Source of the DNA: Rallus limicola
Taxonomy: Eukaryota; Chordata; Aves; Gruiformes; Rallidae
DNA: 64,000 nt
NCBI GenBank assembly: GCA_022605955.1
Contig: JAKCOZ010000101.1
Location: forward strand, 496,001 to 560,000
Reading direction: 5' to 3'
The position numbers and the translations under genes are program-made. Below the pieces are notes generated by a model. That model searched no databases. It was not told the DNA's origin and saw only the letters and a program-made list of their open reading frames with translations. Position 1 is the stretch's first letter, and each line of letters begins with the position of its first letter. Shown here one piece after another: positions 1 through 11,048 of this stretch.

Positions 1-3000
1 AGGCAAAGGAAAAGGCTGAGAGCCAAAGTGACAGGGGCTGCTCGTGTGTCCTGTTAGGAGGTTTCAGACAAGCTATGCCTTTCAGGCCTAGCTTCTTTAC
101 TTTGGGAGTTATTGCTGGACGTTTAGCATGTTTTGAACTGCAGTCTGCTAGGGCCGAGAAAAGCACCGTAGGAGGTTCCAGGCATGTTCCCTCTTTCCAG
201 GCAAAGGAAAAGGCTGAGAGCCAAAGTGACAGGGTCTGCTTGTGTGTCCTGTTAGGAGGTTTCAGACAAGCTATGCCTTTCAGGCCTAGCTTCTTTACTT
301 TGGGAGTTATTGCTGGACGTTTAGCATGTTTTGAATTGCAGTCTGCTAGGGCCGAGAAAAGCACCGTAGGAGGTTCCAGGCATGTTCCCTCTTTCCAGGC
401 AAAGGAAAAGGCTGAGAGCCAAAGTGACAGGGTCTGCTTGTGTGTCCTGTTAGGAGGTTTCAGACAAGCTATGCCTTTCAGGCCTAGCTTCTTTACTTTG
501 GGAGTTATTGCTGGACGTTTAGCATGTTTTGAACTGCAGTCTCCTAGGGCCGAGAAAAGCACCGTAGGAGGTTCCAGGCATGTTCCCTCTTTCCAGGCAA
601 AGGAAAAGGCTGAGAGCCAAAGTGACAGGGTCTGCTCGTGTGTCCTGTTAGGAGGTTTCAGACAAGCTATGCCTTTCAGGCCTAGCTTCTTTACTTTGGG
701 AGTTATTGCTGGACGTTTAGCATGTTTTGAACTGCAGTCTGCTAGGGCCGAGAAAAGCACCGTAGGAGGTTCCAGGCATGTTCCCTCTTTCCAGGCAAAG
801 GAAAAGGCTGAGAGCCAAAGTGACAGGGGCTGCTCGTGTGTCCTGTTAGGAGGTTTCAGACAAGCTATGCCTTTCAGGCCTAGCTTCTTTACTTTGGGAG
901 TTATTGCTGGACGTTTAGCATGTTTTGAACTGCAGTCTGCTAGGGCCGAGAAAAGCACCGTAGGAGGTTCCAGGCATGTTCCCTCTTTCCAGGCAAAGGA
1001 AAAGGCTGAGAGCCAAAGTGACAGGGTCTGCTCGTGTGTCCTGTTAGGAGGTTTCAGACAAGCTATGCCTTTCAGGCCTAGCTTCTTTACTTTGGGAGTT
1101 ATTGCTGGACGTTTAGCATGTTTTGAACTGCAGTCTGCTAGGGCCGAGAAAAGCACCGTAGGAGGTTCCAGGCATGTTCCCTCTTTCCAGGCAAAGGAAA
1201 AGGCTGAGAGCCAAAGTGACAGGGTCTGCTCGGGTGTCCTGTTAGGAGGTTTCAGACAAGCTATGCCTTTCAGGCCTAGCTTCTTTACTTTGGGAGTTAT
1301 TGCTGGACGTTTAGCATGTTTTGAACTGCAGTCTGCTAGGGCCGAGAAAAGCACCGTAGGAGGTTCCAGGCATGTTCCCTCTTTCCAGGCAAAGGAAAAG
1401 GCTGAGAGCCAAAGTGACAGGGTCTGCTCGGGTGTCCTGTTAGGAGGTTTCAGACAATCTATGCCTTTCAGGCCTAGCTTCTTTACTTTGGGAGTTATTG
1501 CTGGACGTTTAGCATGCTTTGAGCTGCAGTCTGCTAGGGCCGAGAAAAGCACCGTAGGAGGTTCCAGGCATGATCCCTCTTTCCAAGCAAAGGAAAAAGC
1601 TGAGAGCCAAAGTGAAAGGGTTTGCTCGTGTGTCCTGTTAGGAGGTTTCAGACAAGCTATGCCTTTCAGGCCTAGCTTCTTTACTTTGGGAGTTATTGCT
1701 GGACGTTTAGCATGTTTTGAACTGCAGTCTGCTAGGGCCGAGAAAAGCACCGTAGGAGGTTCCAGGCATGTTCCCTCTTTCCAGGCAAAGGAAAAGGCTG
1801 AGAACCAAAGTGACAGGGTCTGCTTGTGTGTCCTGTTAGGAGGTTTCAGACAAGCTATGCCTTTCAGGCCTAGCTTCTTTACTTTGGGAGTTATTGCTGG
1901 ACGTTTAGCATGTTTTGAACTGCAGTCTGCTAGGGCCGAGAAAAGCACCGTAGGAGGTTCCAGGCATGTTCCCTCTTTCCAGGCAAAGGAAAATGCTGAG
2001 AGCCAAAGTGACAGGGTCTGCTCGTGTGTCCTGTTAGGAGGTTTCAGACAAGCTATGCCTTTCATGCCTAGCTTCTTTACTTTGGGAGTTATTGCTGGAC
2101 GTTTAGCATGTTTTGAACTGCAGTCTGCTAGGGCCGAGAAAAGCACCGTAGGAGGTTCCAGGCATGTTCCCTCTTTCCAGGCAAAGGAAAAGGCTGAGAG
2201 CCAAAGTGACAGGGGCTGCTCGTGTGTCCTGTTAGGAGGTTTCAGACAAGCTATGCCTTTCAGGCCTAGCTTCTTTACTTTGGGAGTTATTGCTGGACGT
2301 TTAGCATGTTTTGAACTGCAGTCTGCTAGGGCCGAGAAAAGAACCGTAGGAGGTTCCAGGCATGTTCCCTCTTTCCAGGCAAAGGAAAAGGCTGAGAGCC
2401 AAAGTGACAGGGTCTGCTCGTGTGTCCTGTTAGGAGGTTTCAGACAAGCTATGCCTTTCAGGCCTAGCTTCTTTACTTTGGGAGTTATTGCTGGACGTTT
2501 AGCATGTTTTGAACTGCAGTCTGCTAGGGCCGAGAAAAGCACCGTAGGAGGTTCCAGGCATGTTCCCTCTTTCCAGGCAAAGGAAAAGGCTGAGAGGCAA
2601 AGTGACAGGGTCTGCTCGGGTGTCCTGTTAGGAGGTTTCAGACAAGCTATGCCTTTCAGGCCTAGCTTCTTTACTTTGGGAGTTATTGCTGGACGTTTAG
2701 CATGTTTTGAGCTGCAGTCTGCTAGGGCCGAGAAAAGCACCGTAGGAGGTTCCAGGCATGTTCCCTCTTTCCAAGCAAAGGAAAAAGCTGAGAGCCAAAG
2801 TGAAAGGGTTTGCTCGTGTGTCCTGTTAGGAGGTTTCAGACAAGCTATGCCTTTCAGGCCTAGCTTCTTTACTTTGGGAGTTATTGCTGGACGTTTAGCA
2901 TGTTTTGAATTGCAGTCTGCTAGGGCCGAGAAAAGCACCGTAGGAGGTTCCAGGCATGTTCCCTCTTTCCAGGCAAAGGAAAAGGCTGAGAGCCAAAGTG

Positions 3001-3044
3001 ACAGGGTCTGCTCGTGTGTACTGTTAGGAGCTTTCAGACAAGCT
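1..3044 (+). repeat. Satellite block 0: partial unit plus 15 monomers
   Basis: The window opens 74 bp before a monomer start, inside a unit, so the left part of this block is missing. Fifteen full units follow from 75. Units 8 (1461-1658) and 14 (2649-2846) are class D. Unit 11, starting at 2055, carries the T11 base otherwise typical of units just after a hairpin, yet no hairpin precedes it. No gene is seen. Confidence 0.97.
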
Positions 3045-3087
3045 ATGCCTTTCAGACCTAGCTTGTCTGAAACCTCCTAACAGGACA
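3017..3087. repeat. Hairpin insertion 1 (two stem mismatches)
   Basis: A 29-bp inverted repeat surrounds a 13-nt loop; the 47 extra bases are 3045-3091. The left arm has two mismatches (TGTACTG and GAGCTTTC). The loop has CAGACC instead of CAGGCC, and the base run after the hairpin reads GACAAACT instead of GACAAGCT. This is the most diverged copy in the window. Confidence 0.95.
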
Positions 3088-3091
3088 AACT

Positions 3092-4279
3092 ATGCCTTTC
3101 ATGCCTAGCTTCTTTACTTTGGGAGTTATTGCTGGACGTTTAGCATGTTTTGAATTGCAGTCTGCTAGGGCCGAGAAAAGCACCGTAGGAGGTTCCAGGC
3201 ATGTTCCCTCTTTCCAGGCAAAGGAAAAGGCTGAGAGCCAAAGTGACAGGGTCTGCTCGTGTGTCCTGTTAGGAGGTTTCAGACAAGCTATGCCTTTCAG
3301 GCCTAGCTTCTTTACTTTGGGAGTTATTGCTGGACGTTTAGCATGTTTTGAACTGCAGTCTGCTAGGGCCGAGAAAAGCACCGTAGGAGGTTCCAGGCAT
3401 GTTCCCTCTTTCCAGGCAAAGGAAAAGGCTGAGAACCAAAGTGACAGGGGCTGCTCGTGTGTCATGTTAGGAGGTTTCAGACAAGCTATGCCTTTCAGGC
3501 CTAGCTTCTTTACTTTGGGAGTTATTGCTGGACGTTTAGCATGTTTTGAACTGCAGTCTGCTAGGGCCAAGAAAAGCACCGTAGGAGGTTCCAGGCATGT
3601 TCCCTCTTTCCAGGCAAAGGAAAAGGCTGAGAGCCAAAGTGACAGGGTCTGCTCGTGTGTCCTGTTAGGAGGTTTCAGACAAGCTATGCCTTTCAGGCCT
3701 AGCTTCTTTACTTTGGGAGTTATTGCTGGACGTTTAGCATGTTTTGAACTGCAGTCTGCTAGGGCCGAGAAAAGCACCGTAGGAGGTTCCAGGCATGTTC
3801 CCTCTTTCCAGGCAAAGGAAAAGGCTGAGAACCAAAGTGACAGGGGCTGCTTGTGTGTCCTGTTAGGAGGTTTCAGACAAGCTATGCCTTTCAGGCCTAG
3901 CTTCTTTACTTTGGGAGTTATTGCTGGACGTTTAGCATGTTTTGAACTGCAGTCTGCTAGGGCCGAGAAAAGCACCGTAGGAGGTTCCAGGCATGTTCCC
4001 TCTTTCCAGGCAAAGGAAAAGGCTGAGAACCAAAGTGACAGGGGCTGCTCGTGTGTCATGTTAGGAGGTTTCAGACAAGCTATGCCTTTCAGGCCTAGCT
4101 TCTTTACTTTGGGAGTTATTTATGGACGTTTAGCATGTTTTGAATTGCAGTCTGCTAGGGCCGAGAAAAGCACCGTAGGAGGTTCCAGGCATGTTCCCTC
4201 TTTCCAGGCAAAGGAAAAGGCTGAGAACCAAAGTGACAGGGGCTGCTCGTGTGTCATGTTAGGAGGTTTCAGACAAGCT
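3092..4279 (+). repeat. Satellite block 1: 6 monomers
   Basis: Six exact 198-bp units. The first has T11. Order of classes: A, B, A, a B/C recombinant (A146, G161, C175, T167), B, B. Unit 3 has a G-to-A change at the CpG of position 81 (GCCAAG near 3569). Unit 6 has TTATTTATGG in place of TTATTGCTGG. Confidence 0.96.
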
Positions 4280-4322
4280 ATGCCTTTCAGGCCTAGCTTG
4301 TCTGAAACCTCCTAACAGGACA
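4252..4322. repeat. Hairpin insertion 2 (one stem mismatch)
   Basis: 29-bp arms with a 13-nt loop; inserted bases are 4280-4326. The left arm is class B (TCATG), giving one mismatch with the invariant right arm. Confidence 0.96.
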
Positions 4323-4326
4323 AGCT

Positions 4327-6504
4327 ATGCCTTTCATGCCTAGCTTCTTTACTTTGGGAGTTATTGCTGGACGTTTAGCATGTTTTGAACTGCAGTCTGC
4401 TAGGGCCGAGAAAAGCACCGTAGGAGGTTCCAGGCATGTTCCCTCTTTCCAGGCAAAGGAAAAGGCTGAGAGCCAAAGTGACAGGGTCTGCTCGTGTGTC
4501 CTGTTAGGAGGTTTCAGACAAGCTATGCCTTTCAGGCCTAGCTTCTTTACTTTGGGAGTTATTGCTGGACGTTTAGCATGTTTTGAACTGCAGTCTGCTA
4601 GGGCCGAGAAAAGCACCGTAGGAGGTTCCAGGCATGTTCCCTCTTTCCAGGCAAAGGAAAAGGCTGAGAGCCAAAGTGACAGGGTCTGCTCGTGTGTCCT
4701 GTTAGGAGGTTTCAGACAAGCTATGCCTTTCAGGCCTAGCTTCTTTACTTTGGGAGTTATTGCTGGACGTTTAGCATGTTTTGAACTGCAGTCTGCTACG
4801 GCCGAGAAAAGCACCGTAGGAGGTTCCAGGCATGTTCCCTCTTTCCAGGCAAAGGAAAAGGCTGAGAGCCAAAGTGACAGGGTCTGCTCGTGTGTCCTGT
4901 TAGGAGGTTTCAGACAAGCTATGCCTTTCAGGCCTAGCTTCTTTACTTTGGGAGTTATTGCTGGACGTTTAGCATGTTTTGAACTGCAGTCTGCTAGGGC
5001 CGAGAAAAGCACCGTAGGAGGTTCCAGGCATGTTCCCTCTTTCCAGGCAAAGGAAAAGGCTGAGAGCCAAAGTGACAGGGTCTGCTCGTGTGTCCTGTTA
5101 GGAGGTTTCAGACAAGCTATGCCTTTCAGGCCTAGCTTCTTTACTTTGGGAGTTATTGCTGGACGTTTAGCATGTTTTGAACTGCAGTCTGCTAGGGCCG
5201 AGAAAAGCACCGTAGGAGGTTCCAGGCATGTTCCCTCTTTCCAGGCAAAGGAAAAGGCTGAGAGCCAAAGTGACAGGGTCTGCTCGTGTGTCCTGTTAGG
5301 AGGTTTCAGACAAGCTATGCCTTTCAGGCCTAGCTTCTTTACTTTGGGAGTTATTGCTGGACGTTTAGCATGTTTTGAACTGCAGTCTGCTAGGGCCGAG
5401 AAAAGCACCGTAGGAGGTTCCAGGCATGTTCCCTCTTTCCAGGCAAAGGAAAAGGCTGAGAACCACAGTGACAGGGGCTGCTCGTGTGTCATGTTAGGAG
5501 GTTTCAGACAAGCTATGCCTTTCAGGCCTAGCTTCTTTACTTTGGGAGTTATTGCTGGACGTTTAGCATGTTTTGAACTGCAGTCTGCTAGGGCCGAGAA
5601 AAGCACCGTAGGAGGTTCCAGGCATGTTCCCTCTTTCCAGGCAAAGGAAAAGGCTGAGAGCCAAAGTGACAGGGTCTGCTCGTGTGTCCTGTTAGGAGGT
5701 TTCAGACAAGCTATGCCTTTCAGGCCTAGCTTCTTTACTTTGGGAGTTATTGCTGGACGTTTAGCATGTTTTGAACTGCAGTCTGCTAGGGCCAAGAAAA
5801 GCACCGTAGGAGGTTCCAGGCATGTTCCCTCTTTCCAGGCAAAGGAAAAGGCTGAGAGCCAAAGTGACAGGGTCTGCTCGTGTGTCCTGTTAGGAGGTTT
5901 CAGACAAGCTATGCCTTTCAGGCCTAGCTTCTTTACTTTGGGAGTTATTGCTGGACGTTTAGCATGTTTTGAACTGCAGTCTGCTAGGGCCGAGAAAAGC
6001 ACCGTAGGAGGTTCCAGGCATGTTCCCTCTTTCCAGGCAAAGGAAAAGGCTGAGAACCAAAGTGACAGGGGCTGCTCATGTGTCATGTTAGGAGGTTTCA
6101 GACAAGCTATGCCTTTCAGGCCTAGCTTCTTTACTTTGGGAGTTATTGCTGGACGTTTAGCATGTTTTGAACTGCAGTCTGCTAGGGCCGAGAAAAGCAC
6201 CGTAGGAGGTTCCAGGCATGTTCCCTCTTTCCAGGCAAAGGAAAAGGCTGAGAACCAAAGTGACAGGGGCTGCTCGTGTGTCATGGTAGGAGGTTTCAGA
6301 CAAGCTATGCCTTTCAGGCCTAGCTTCTTTACTTTGGGAGTTATTGCTGGACGTTTAGCATGTTTTGAACTGCAGTCTGCTAGGGCCGAGAAAAGCACCG
6401 TAGGAGGTTCCAGGCATGTTCCCTCTTTCCAGGCAAAGGAAAAGGCTGAGAGCCAAAGTGACAGGGTCTGCTCGTGTGTCCTGTTAGGAGGTTTCAGACA
6501 AGCT
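4327..6504 (+). repeat. Satellite block 2: 11 monomers
   Basis: Eleven exact units. Unit 3 carries CTACGG at 4796-4801. Units 6, 9 and 10 are class B, and unit 10 has the rare TCATGGTAGG near 6282. The run from unit 3 to the end recurs in block 3 from about 7,938, with one unit fewer there, so this block and block 3 share ancestry. Confidence 0.96.
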
Positions 6505-6547
6505 ATGCCTTTCAGGCCTAGCTTGTCTGAAACCTCCTAACAGGACA
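6477..6547. repeat. Hairpin insertion 3 (perfect stem)
   Basis: A perfect 29-bp inverted repeat with loop TGCCTTTCAGGCC. Inserted bases are 6505-6551. The following unit carries CTTCCTTAC and CTGATAGGG, a context shared with insertions 4 and 7. Confidence 0.97.
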
Positions 6548-6551
6548 AGCT

Positions 6552-9521
6552 ATGCCTTTCATGCCTAGCTTCCTTACTTTGGGAGTTATTGCTGGACGTT
6601 TAGCATGTTTTGAACTGCAGTCTGATAGGGCCGAGAAAAGCACCGTAGGAGGTTCCAGGCATGTTCCCTCTTTCCAGGCAAAGGAAAAGGCTGAGAACCA
6701 AAGTGACAGGGGCTGCTCGTGTGTCATGTTAGGAGGTTTCAGACAAGCTATGCCTTTCATGCCTAGCTTCTTTACTTTGGGAGTTATTGCTGGACGTTTA
6801 GCATGTTTTGAACTGCAGTCTGCTAGGGCCGAGAAAAGCACCGTAGGAGGTTCCAGGCATGTTCCCTCTTTCCAGGCAAAGGAAAAGGCTGAGAACCAAA
6901 GTGACAGGGGCTGCTCGTGTGTCCTGTTAGGAGGTTTCAGACAAGCTATGCCTTTCAGGCCTAGCTTCTTTACTTTGGGAGTTATTGCTGGACGTTTAGC
7001 ATGTTTTGAACTGCAGTCTGCTAGGGCCGAGAAAAGCACCGTAGGAGGTTCCAGGCATGTTCCCTCTTTCCAGGCAAAGGAAAAGGCTGAGAACCAAAGT
7101 GACAGGGGCTGCTCGTGTGTCATGTTAGGAGGTTTCAGACAAGCTATGCCTTTCATGCCTAGCTTCTTTACTTTGGGAGTTATTGCTGGACGTTTAGCAT
7201 GTTTTGAACTGCAGTCTGCTAGGGCCGAGAAAAGCACCGTAGGAGGTTCCAGGCATGTTCCCTCTTTCCAGGCAAAGGAAAAGGCTGAGAACCAAAGTGA
7301 CAGGGGCTGCTCGTGTGTCCTGTTAGGAGGTTTCAGACAAGCTATGCCTTTCAGGCCTAGCTTCTTTACTTTGGGAGTTATTGCTGGACGTTTAGCATGT
7401 TTTGAACTGCAGTCTGCTAGGGCCGAGAAAAGCACCGTAGGAGGTTCCAGGCATGTTCCCTCTTTCCAGGCAAAGGAAAAGGCTGAGAGCCAAAGTGACA
7501 GGGTCTGCTCGTGTGTCCTGTTAGGAGGTTTCAGACAAGCTATGCCTTTCAGGCCTAGCTTCTTTACTTTGGGAGTTATTGCTGGACGTTTAGCATGTTT
7601 TGAACTGCAGTCTGCTAGGGCCGAGAAAAGCACCGTAGGAGGTTCCAGGCATGTTCCCTCTTTCCAGGCAAAGGAAAAGGCTGAGAGCCAAAGTGACAGG
7701 GTCTGCTCGTGTGTCCTGTTAGGAGGTTTCAGACAAGCTATGCCTTTCAGGCCTAGCTTCTTTACTTTGGGAGTTATTGCTGGACGTTTAGCATGTTTTG
7801 AACTGCAGTCTGCTAGGGCCGAGAAAAGCACCGTAGGAGGTTCCAGGCATGTTCCCTCTTTCCAGGCAAAGGAAAAGGCTGAGAGCCAAAGTGACAGGGT
7901 CTGCTCGTGTGTCCTGTTAGGAGGTTTCAGACAAGCTATGCCTTTCAGGCCTAGCTTCTTTACTTTGGGAGTTATTGCTGGACGTTTAGCATGTTTTGAA
8001 CTGCAGTCTGCTACGGCCGAGAAAAGCACCGTAGGAGGTTCCAGGCATGTTCCCTCTTTCCAGGCAAAGGAAAAGGCTGAGAGCCAAAGTGACAGGGTCT
8101 GCTCGTGTGTCCTGTTAGGAGGTTTCAGACAAGCTATGCCTTTCAGGCCTAGCTTCTTTACTTTGGGAGTTATTGCTGGACGTTTAGCATGTTTTGAACT
8201 GCAGTCTGCTAGGGCCGAGAAAAGCACCGTAGGAGGTTCCAGGCATGTTCCCTCTTTCCAGGCAAAGGAAAAGGCTGAGAGCCAAAGTGACAGGGTCTGC
8301 TCGTGTGTCCTGTTAGGAGGTTTCAGACAAGCTATGCCTTTCAGGCCTAGCTTCTTTACTTTGGGAGTTATTGCTGGACGTTTAGCATGTTTTGAACTGC
8401 AGTCTGCTAGGGCCGAGAAAAGCACCGTAGGAGGTTCCAGGCATGTTCCCTCTTTCCAGGCAAAGGATAAGGCTGAGAGCCAAAGTGACAGGGTCTGCTC
8501 GTGTGTCCTGTTAGGAGGTTTCAGACAAGCTATGCCTTTCAGGCCTAGCTTCTTTACTTTGGGAGTTATTGCTGGACGTTTAGCATGTTTTGAACTGCAG
8601 TCTGCTAGGGCCGAGAAAAGCACCGTAGGAGGTTCCAGGCATGTTCCCTCTTTCCAGGCAAAGGAAAAGGCTGAGAACCAAAGTGACAGGGGCTGCTCGT
8701 GTGTCATGTTAGGAGGTTTCAGACAAGCTATGCCTTTCAGGCCTAGCTTCTTTACTTTGGGAGTTATTGCTGGACGTTTAGCATGTTTTGAACTGCAGTC
8801 TGCTAGGGCCGAGAAAAGCACCGTAGGAGGTTCCAGGCATGTTCCCTCTTTCCAGGCAAAGGAAAAGGCTGAGAGCCAAAGTGACAGGGTCTGCTCGTGT
8901 GTCCTGTTAGGAGGTTTCAGACAAGCTATGCCTTTCAGGCCTAGCTTCTTTACTTTGGGAGTTATTGCTGGACGTTTAGCATGTTTTGAACTGCAGTCTG
9001 CTAGGGCCGAGAAAAGCACCGTAGGAGGTTCCAGGCATGTTCCCTCTTTCCAGGCAAAGGAAAAGGCTGAGAACCAAAGTGACAGGGGCTGCTCATGTGT
9101 CATGTTAGGAGGTTTCAGACAAGCTATGCCTTTCAGGCCTAGCTTCTTTACTTTGGGAGTTATTGCTGGACGTTTAGCATGTTTTGAACTGCAGTCTGCT
9201 AGGGCCGAGAAAAGCACCGTAGGAGGTTCCAGGCATGTTCCCTCTTTCCAGGCAAAGGAAAAGGCTGAGAACCAAAGTGACAGGGGCTGCTCGTGTGTCA
9301 TGGTAGGAGGTTTCAGACAAGCTATGCCTTTCAGGCCTAGCTTCTTTACTTTGGGAGTTATTGCTGGACGTTTAGCATGTTTTGAACTGCAGTCTGCTAG
9401 GGCCGAGAAAAGCACCGTAGGAGGTTCCAGGCATGTTCCCTCTTTCCAGGCAAAGGAAAAGGCTGAGAGCCAAAGTGACAGGGTCTGCTCGTGTGTCCTG
9501 TTAGGAGGTTTCAGACAAGCT
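6552..9521 (+). repeat. Satellite block 3: 15 monomers
   Basis: Fifteen exact units. Units 2 and 4 (starting 6750 and 7146) have T11 without a preceding hairpin. Unit 8 repeats the CTACGG variant (8011-8016) seen in block 2. Unit 10 has AAGGATAAGG near 8463. Unit 14 has the rare TCATGGTAGG near 9300. Units 12 to 15 begin the 2715-bp segmental repeat. Confidence 0.96.
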
Positions 9522-9564
9522 ATGCCTTTCAGGCCTAGCTTGTCTGAAACCTCCTAACAGGACA
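9494..9564. repeat. Hairpin insertion 4 (perfect stem)
   Basis: A perfect 29-bp inverted repeat and 13-nt loop; inserted bases are 9522-9568. It is the counterpart of insertion 7 in the 2715-bp duplication. Confidence 0.97.
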
Positions 9565-9568
9565 AGCT

Positions 9569-10756
9569 ATGCCTTTCATGCCTAGCTTCCTTACTTTGGG
9601 AGTTATTGCTGGACGTTTAGCATGTTTTGAACTGCAGTCTGATAGGGCCGAGAAAAGCACCGTAGGAGGTTCCAGGCATGTTTCCTCTTTCCAGGCAAAG
9701 GAAAAGGCTGAGAACCAAAGTGACAGGGGCTGCTCGTGTGTCATGTTAGGAGGTTTCAGACAAGCTATGCCTTTCAGGCCTAGCTTCTTTACTTTGGGAG
9801 TTATTGCTGGACGTTTAGCATGTTTTGAACTGCAGTCTTCTAGGGCTGAGAAAAGCACCGTATGAGGTTCCAGGCATGTTCCCTCTTTCCAGGCAAAGGA
9901 AAAGGCTGAGAGCCAAAGTGACAGGGGCTGCACGTGTGTCCTGTTAGGAGGTTTCAGACAAGCTATGCCTTTCAGGCCTAGCTTCTTTACTTTGGGAGTT
10001 ATTGCTGGACGTTTAGCATGTTTTGAACTGCAGTCTGCTAGGGCCGAGAAAAGCACCGTAGGAGGTTCCAGGCATGTTCCCTCTTTCCAGGCAAAGGAAA
10101 AGGCTGAGAGCCAAAGTGACAGGGTCTGCTCGTGTGTCCTGTTAGGAGGTTTCAGACAAGCTATGCCTTTCAGGCCTAGCTTCTTTACTTTGGGAGTTAT
10201 TGCTGGACGTTTAGCATGTTTTGAACTGCAGTCTGCTAGGGCCGAGAAAAGCACCGTAGGAGGTTCCAGGCATGTTCCCTCTTTCCAGGCAAAGGAAAAG
10301 GCTGAGAGCCAAAGTGACAGGGGCTGCTCGTGTGTCCTGTTAGGAGGTTTCAGACAAGCTATGCCTTTCAGGCCTAGCTTCTTTACTTTGGGAGTTATTG
10401 CTGGACGTTTAGCATGTTTTGAACTGCAGTCTGCTAGGGCCGAGAAAAGCACCGTAGGAGGTTCCAGGCATGTTCCCTCTTTCCAGGCAAAGGAAAAGGC
10501 TGAGAGCCAAAGTGACAGGGGCTGCTCGTGTGTCCTGTTAGGAGGTTTCAGACAAGCTATGCCTTTCAGGCCTAGCTTCTTTACTTTGGGAGTTATTGCT
10601 GGACGTTTAGCATGTTTTGAACTGCAGTCTGCTAGGGCCGAGAAAAGAACCGTAGGAGGTTCCAGGCATGTTCCCTCTTTCCAGGCAAAGGAAAAGGCTG
10701 AGAGCCAAAGTGACAGGGTCTGCTCGTGTGTCCTGTTACGAGCTTTCAGACAAGCT
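9569..10756 (+). repeat. Satellite block 4: 6 monomers
   Basis: Six exact units, classes B, C, A, C, C, A. Unit 2 has GTATGAGG near 9861, which puts a stop in the long plus-strand frame; its duplicate in block 7 reads GTAGGAGG. Unit 6 has AAAAGAACC and ends with TTACGAGC. Confidence 0.96.
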
Positions 10757-10799
10757 ATGCCTTTCAGGCCTAGCTTGTCTGAAACCTCCTAACAGGACA
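10729..10799. repeat. Hairpin insertion 5 (two stem mismatches)
   Basis: 29-bp arms, 13-nt loop, inserted bases 10757-10803. The left arm reads TTACGAGCTTTCAG, giving two mismatches. Insertion 8 is its near-identical duplicate. Confidence 0.96.
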
Positions 10800-10803
10800 A
10801 GCT

Positions 10804-11001
10804 ATGCCTTTCATGCCTAGCTTCTTTACTTTGGGAGTTATTGCTGGACGTTTAGCATGTTTTGAACTGCAGTCTGCTAGGGCCGAGAAAAGCACCGTAG
10901 GAGGTTCCAGGCATGTTCCCTCTTTCCAGGCAAAGGAAAAGGCTGAGAGCCAAAGTGACAGGGTCTGCTCGTGTGTCCTGTTAGGAGCTTTCAGACAAGC
11001 T
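10804..11001 (+). repeat. Satellite block 5: single monomer
   Basis: One class A unit isolated between two hairpins, so the hairpins are only 245 bp apart. It starts with T11 and ends with GGAGCTTTC. Block 8 is its duplicate. Confidence 0.96.
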
Positions 11002-11044
11002 ATGCCTTTCAGGCCTAGCTTGTCTGAAACCTCCTAACAGGACA
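10974..11044. repeat. Hairpin insertion 6 (one stem mismatch)
   Basis: 29-bp arms, 13-nt loop, inserted bases 11002-11048. One mismatch from GGAGCTTTC in the left arm. Confidence 0.96.
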
Positions 11045-11048
11045 AGCT

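Noticed and set aside
160..178. Partial match to the alpha-satellite pJ-alpha motif (CACCGTAG at monomer positions 91-98)
   Set aside because: Only about eight bases at one end agree; the rest of the 17-bp motif does not, and the monomer length is not that of alpha satellite.
174..184. RNA polymerase III B-box-like GTTCCAGGC at monomer position 101
   Set aside because: It has one mismatch to the short consensus, and I found no convincing A box at the right distance, so a tRNA- or SINE-derived origin is not supported.
75..272. CENP-B box in the monomer
   Set aside because: The consensus has no TTCG core followed at the right distance by CGGG on either strand. CGGG arises only in scattered GCTCGGGTG variants.
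75..3080. A 1001-residue plus-strand frame with 66-residue repeats, and similar frames up to 2255 residues elsewhere, starting at ATGCCTTTC
   Set aside because: Every unit supplies the same ATG, the opposite strand is open over the same region, frames end only at hairpin insertions or indels, and variants are not biased to silent positions. No promoter, intron pattern or known domain is seen.
3045..3091. The 47-bp insertion as a MITE or other small transposon
   Set aside because: Its arms are derived from the adjacent monomer itself, and it has no foreign core. The flanking direct repeats are monomer sequence, not a short target-site duplication.
6477..6547. Bacterial-style intrinsic terminator or attachment site
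   Set aside because: The stem is long but has no following T run, there is no gene to terminate, and the context is a eukaryotic-type satellite.
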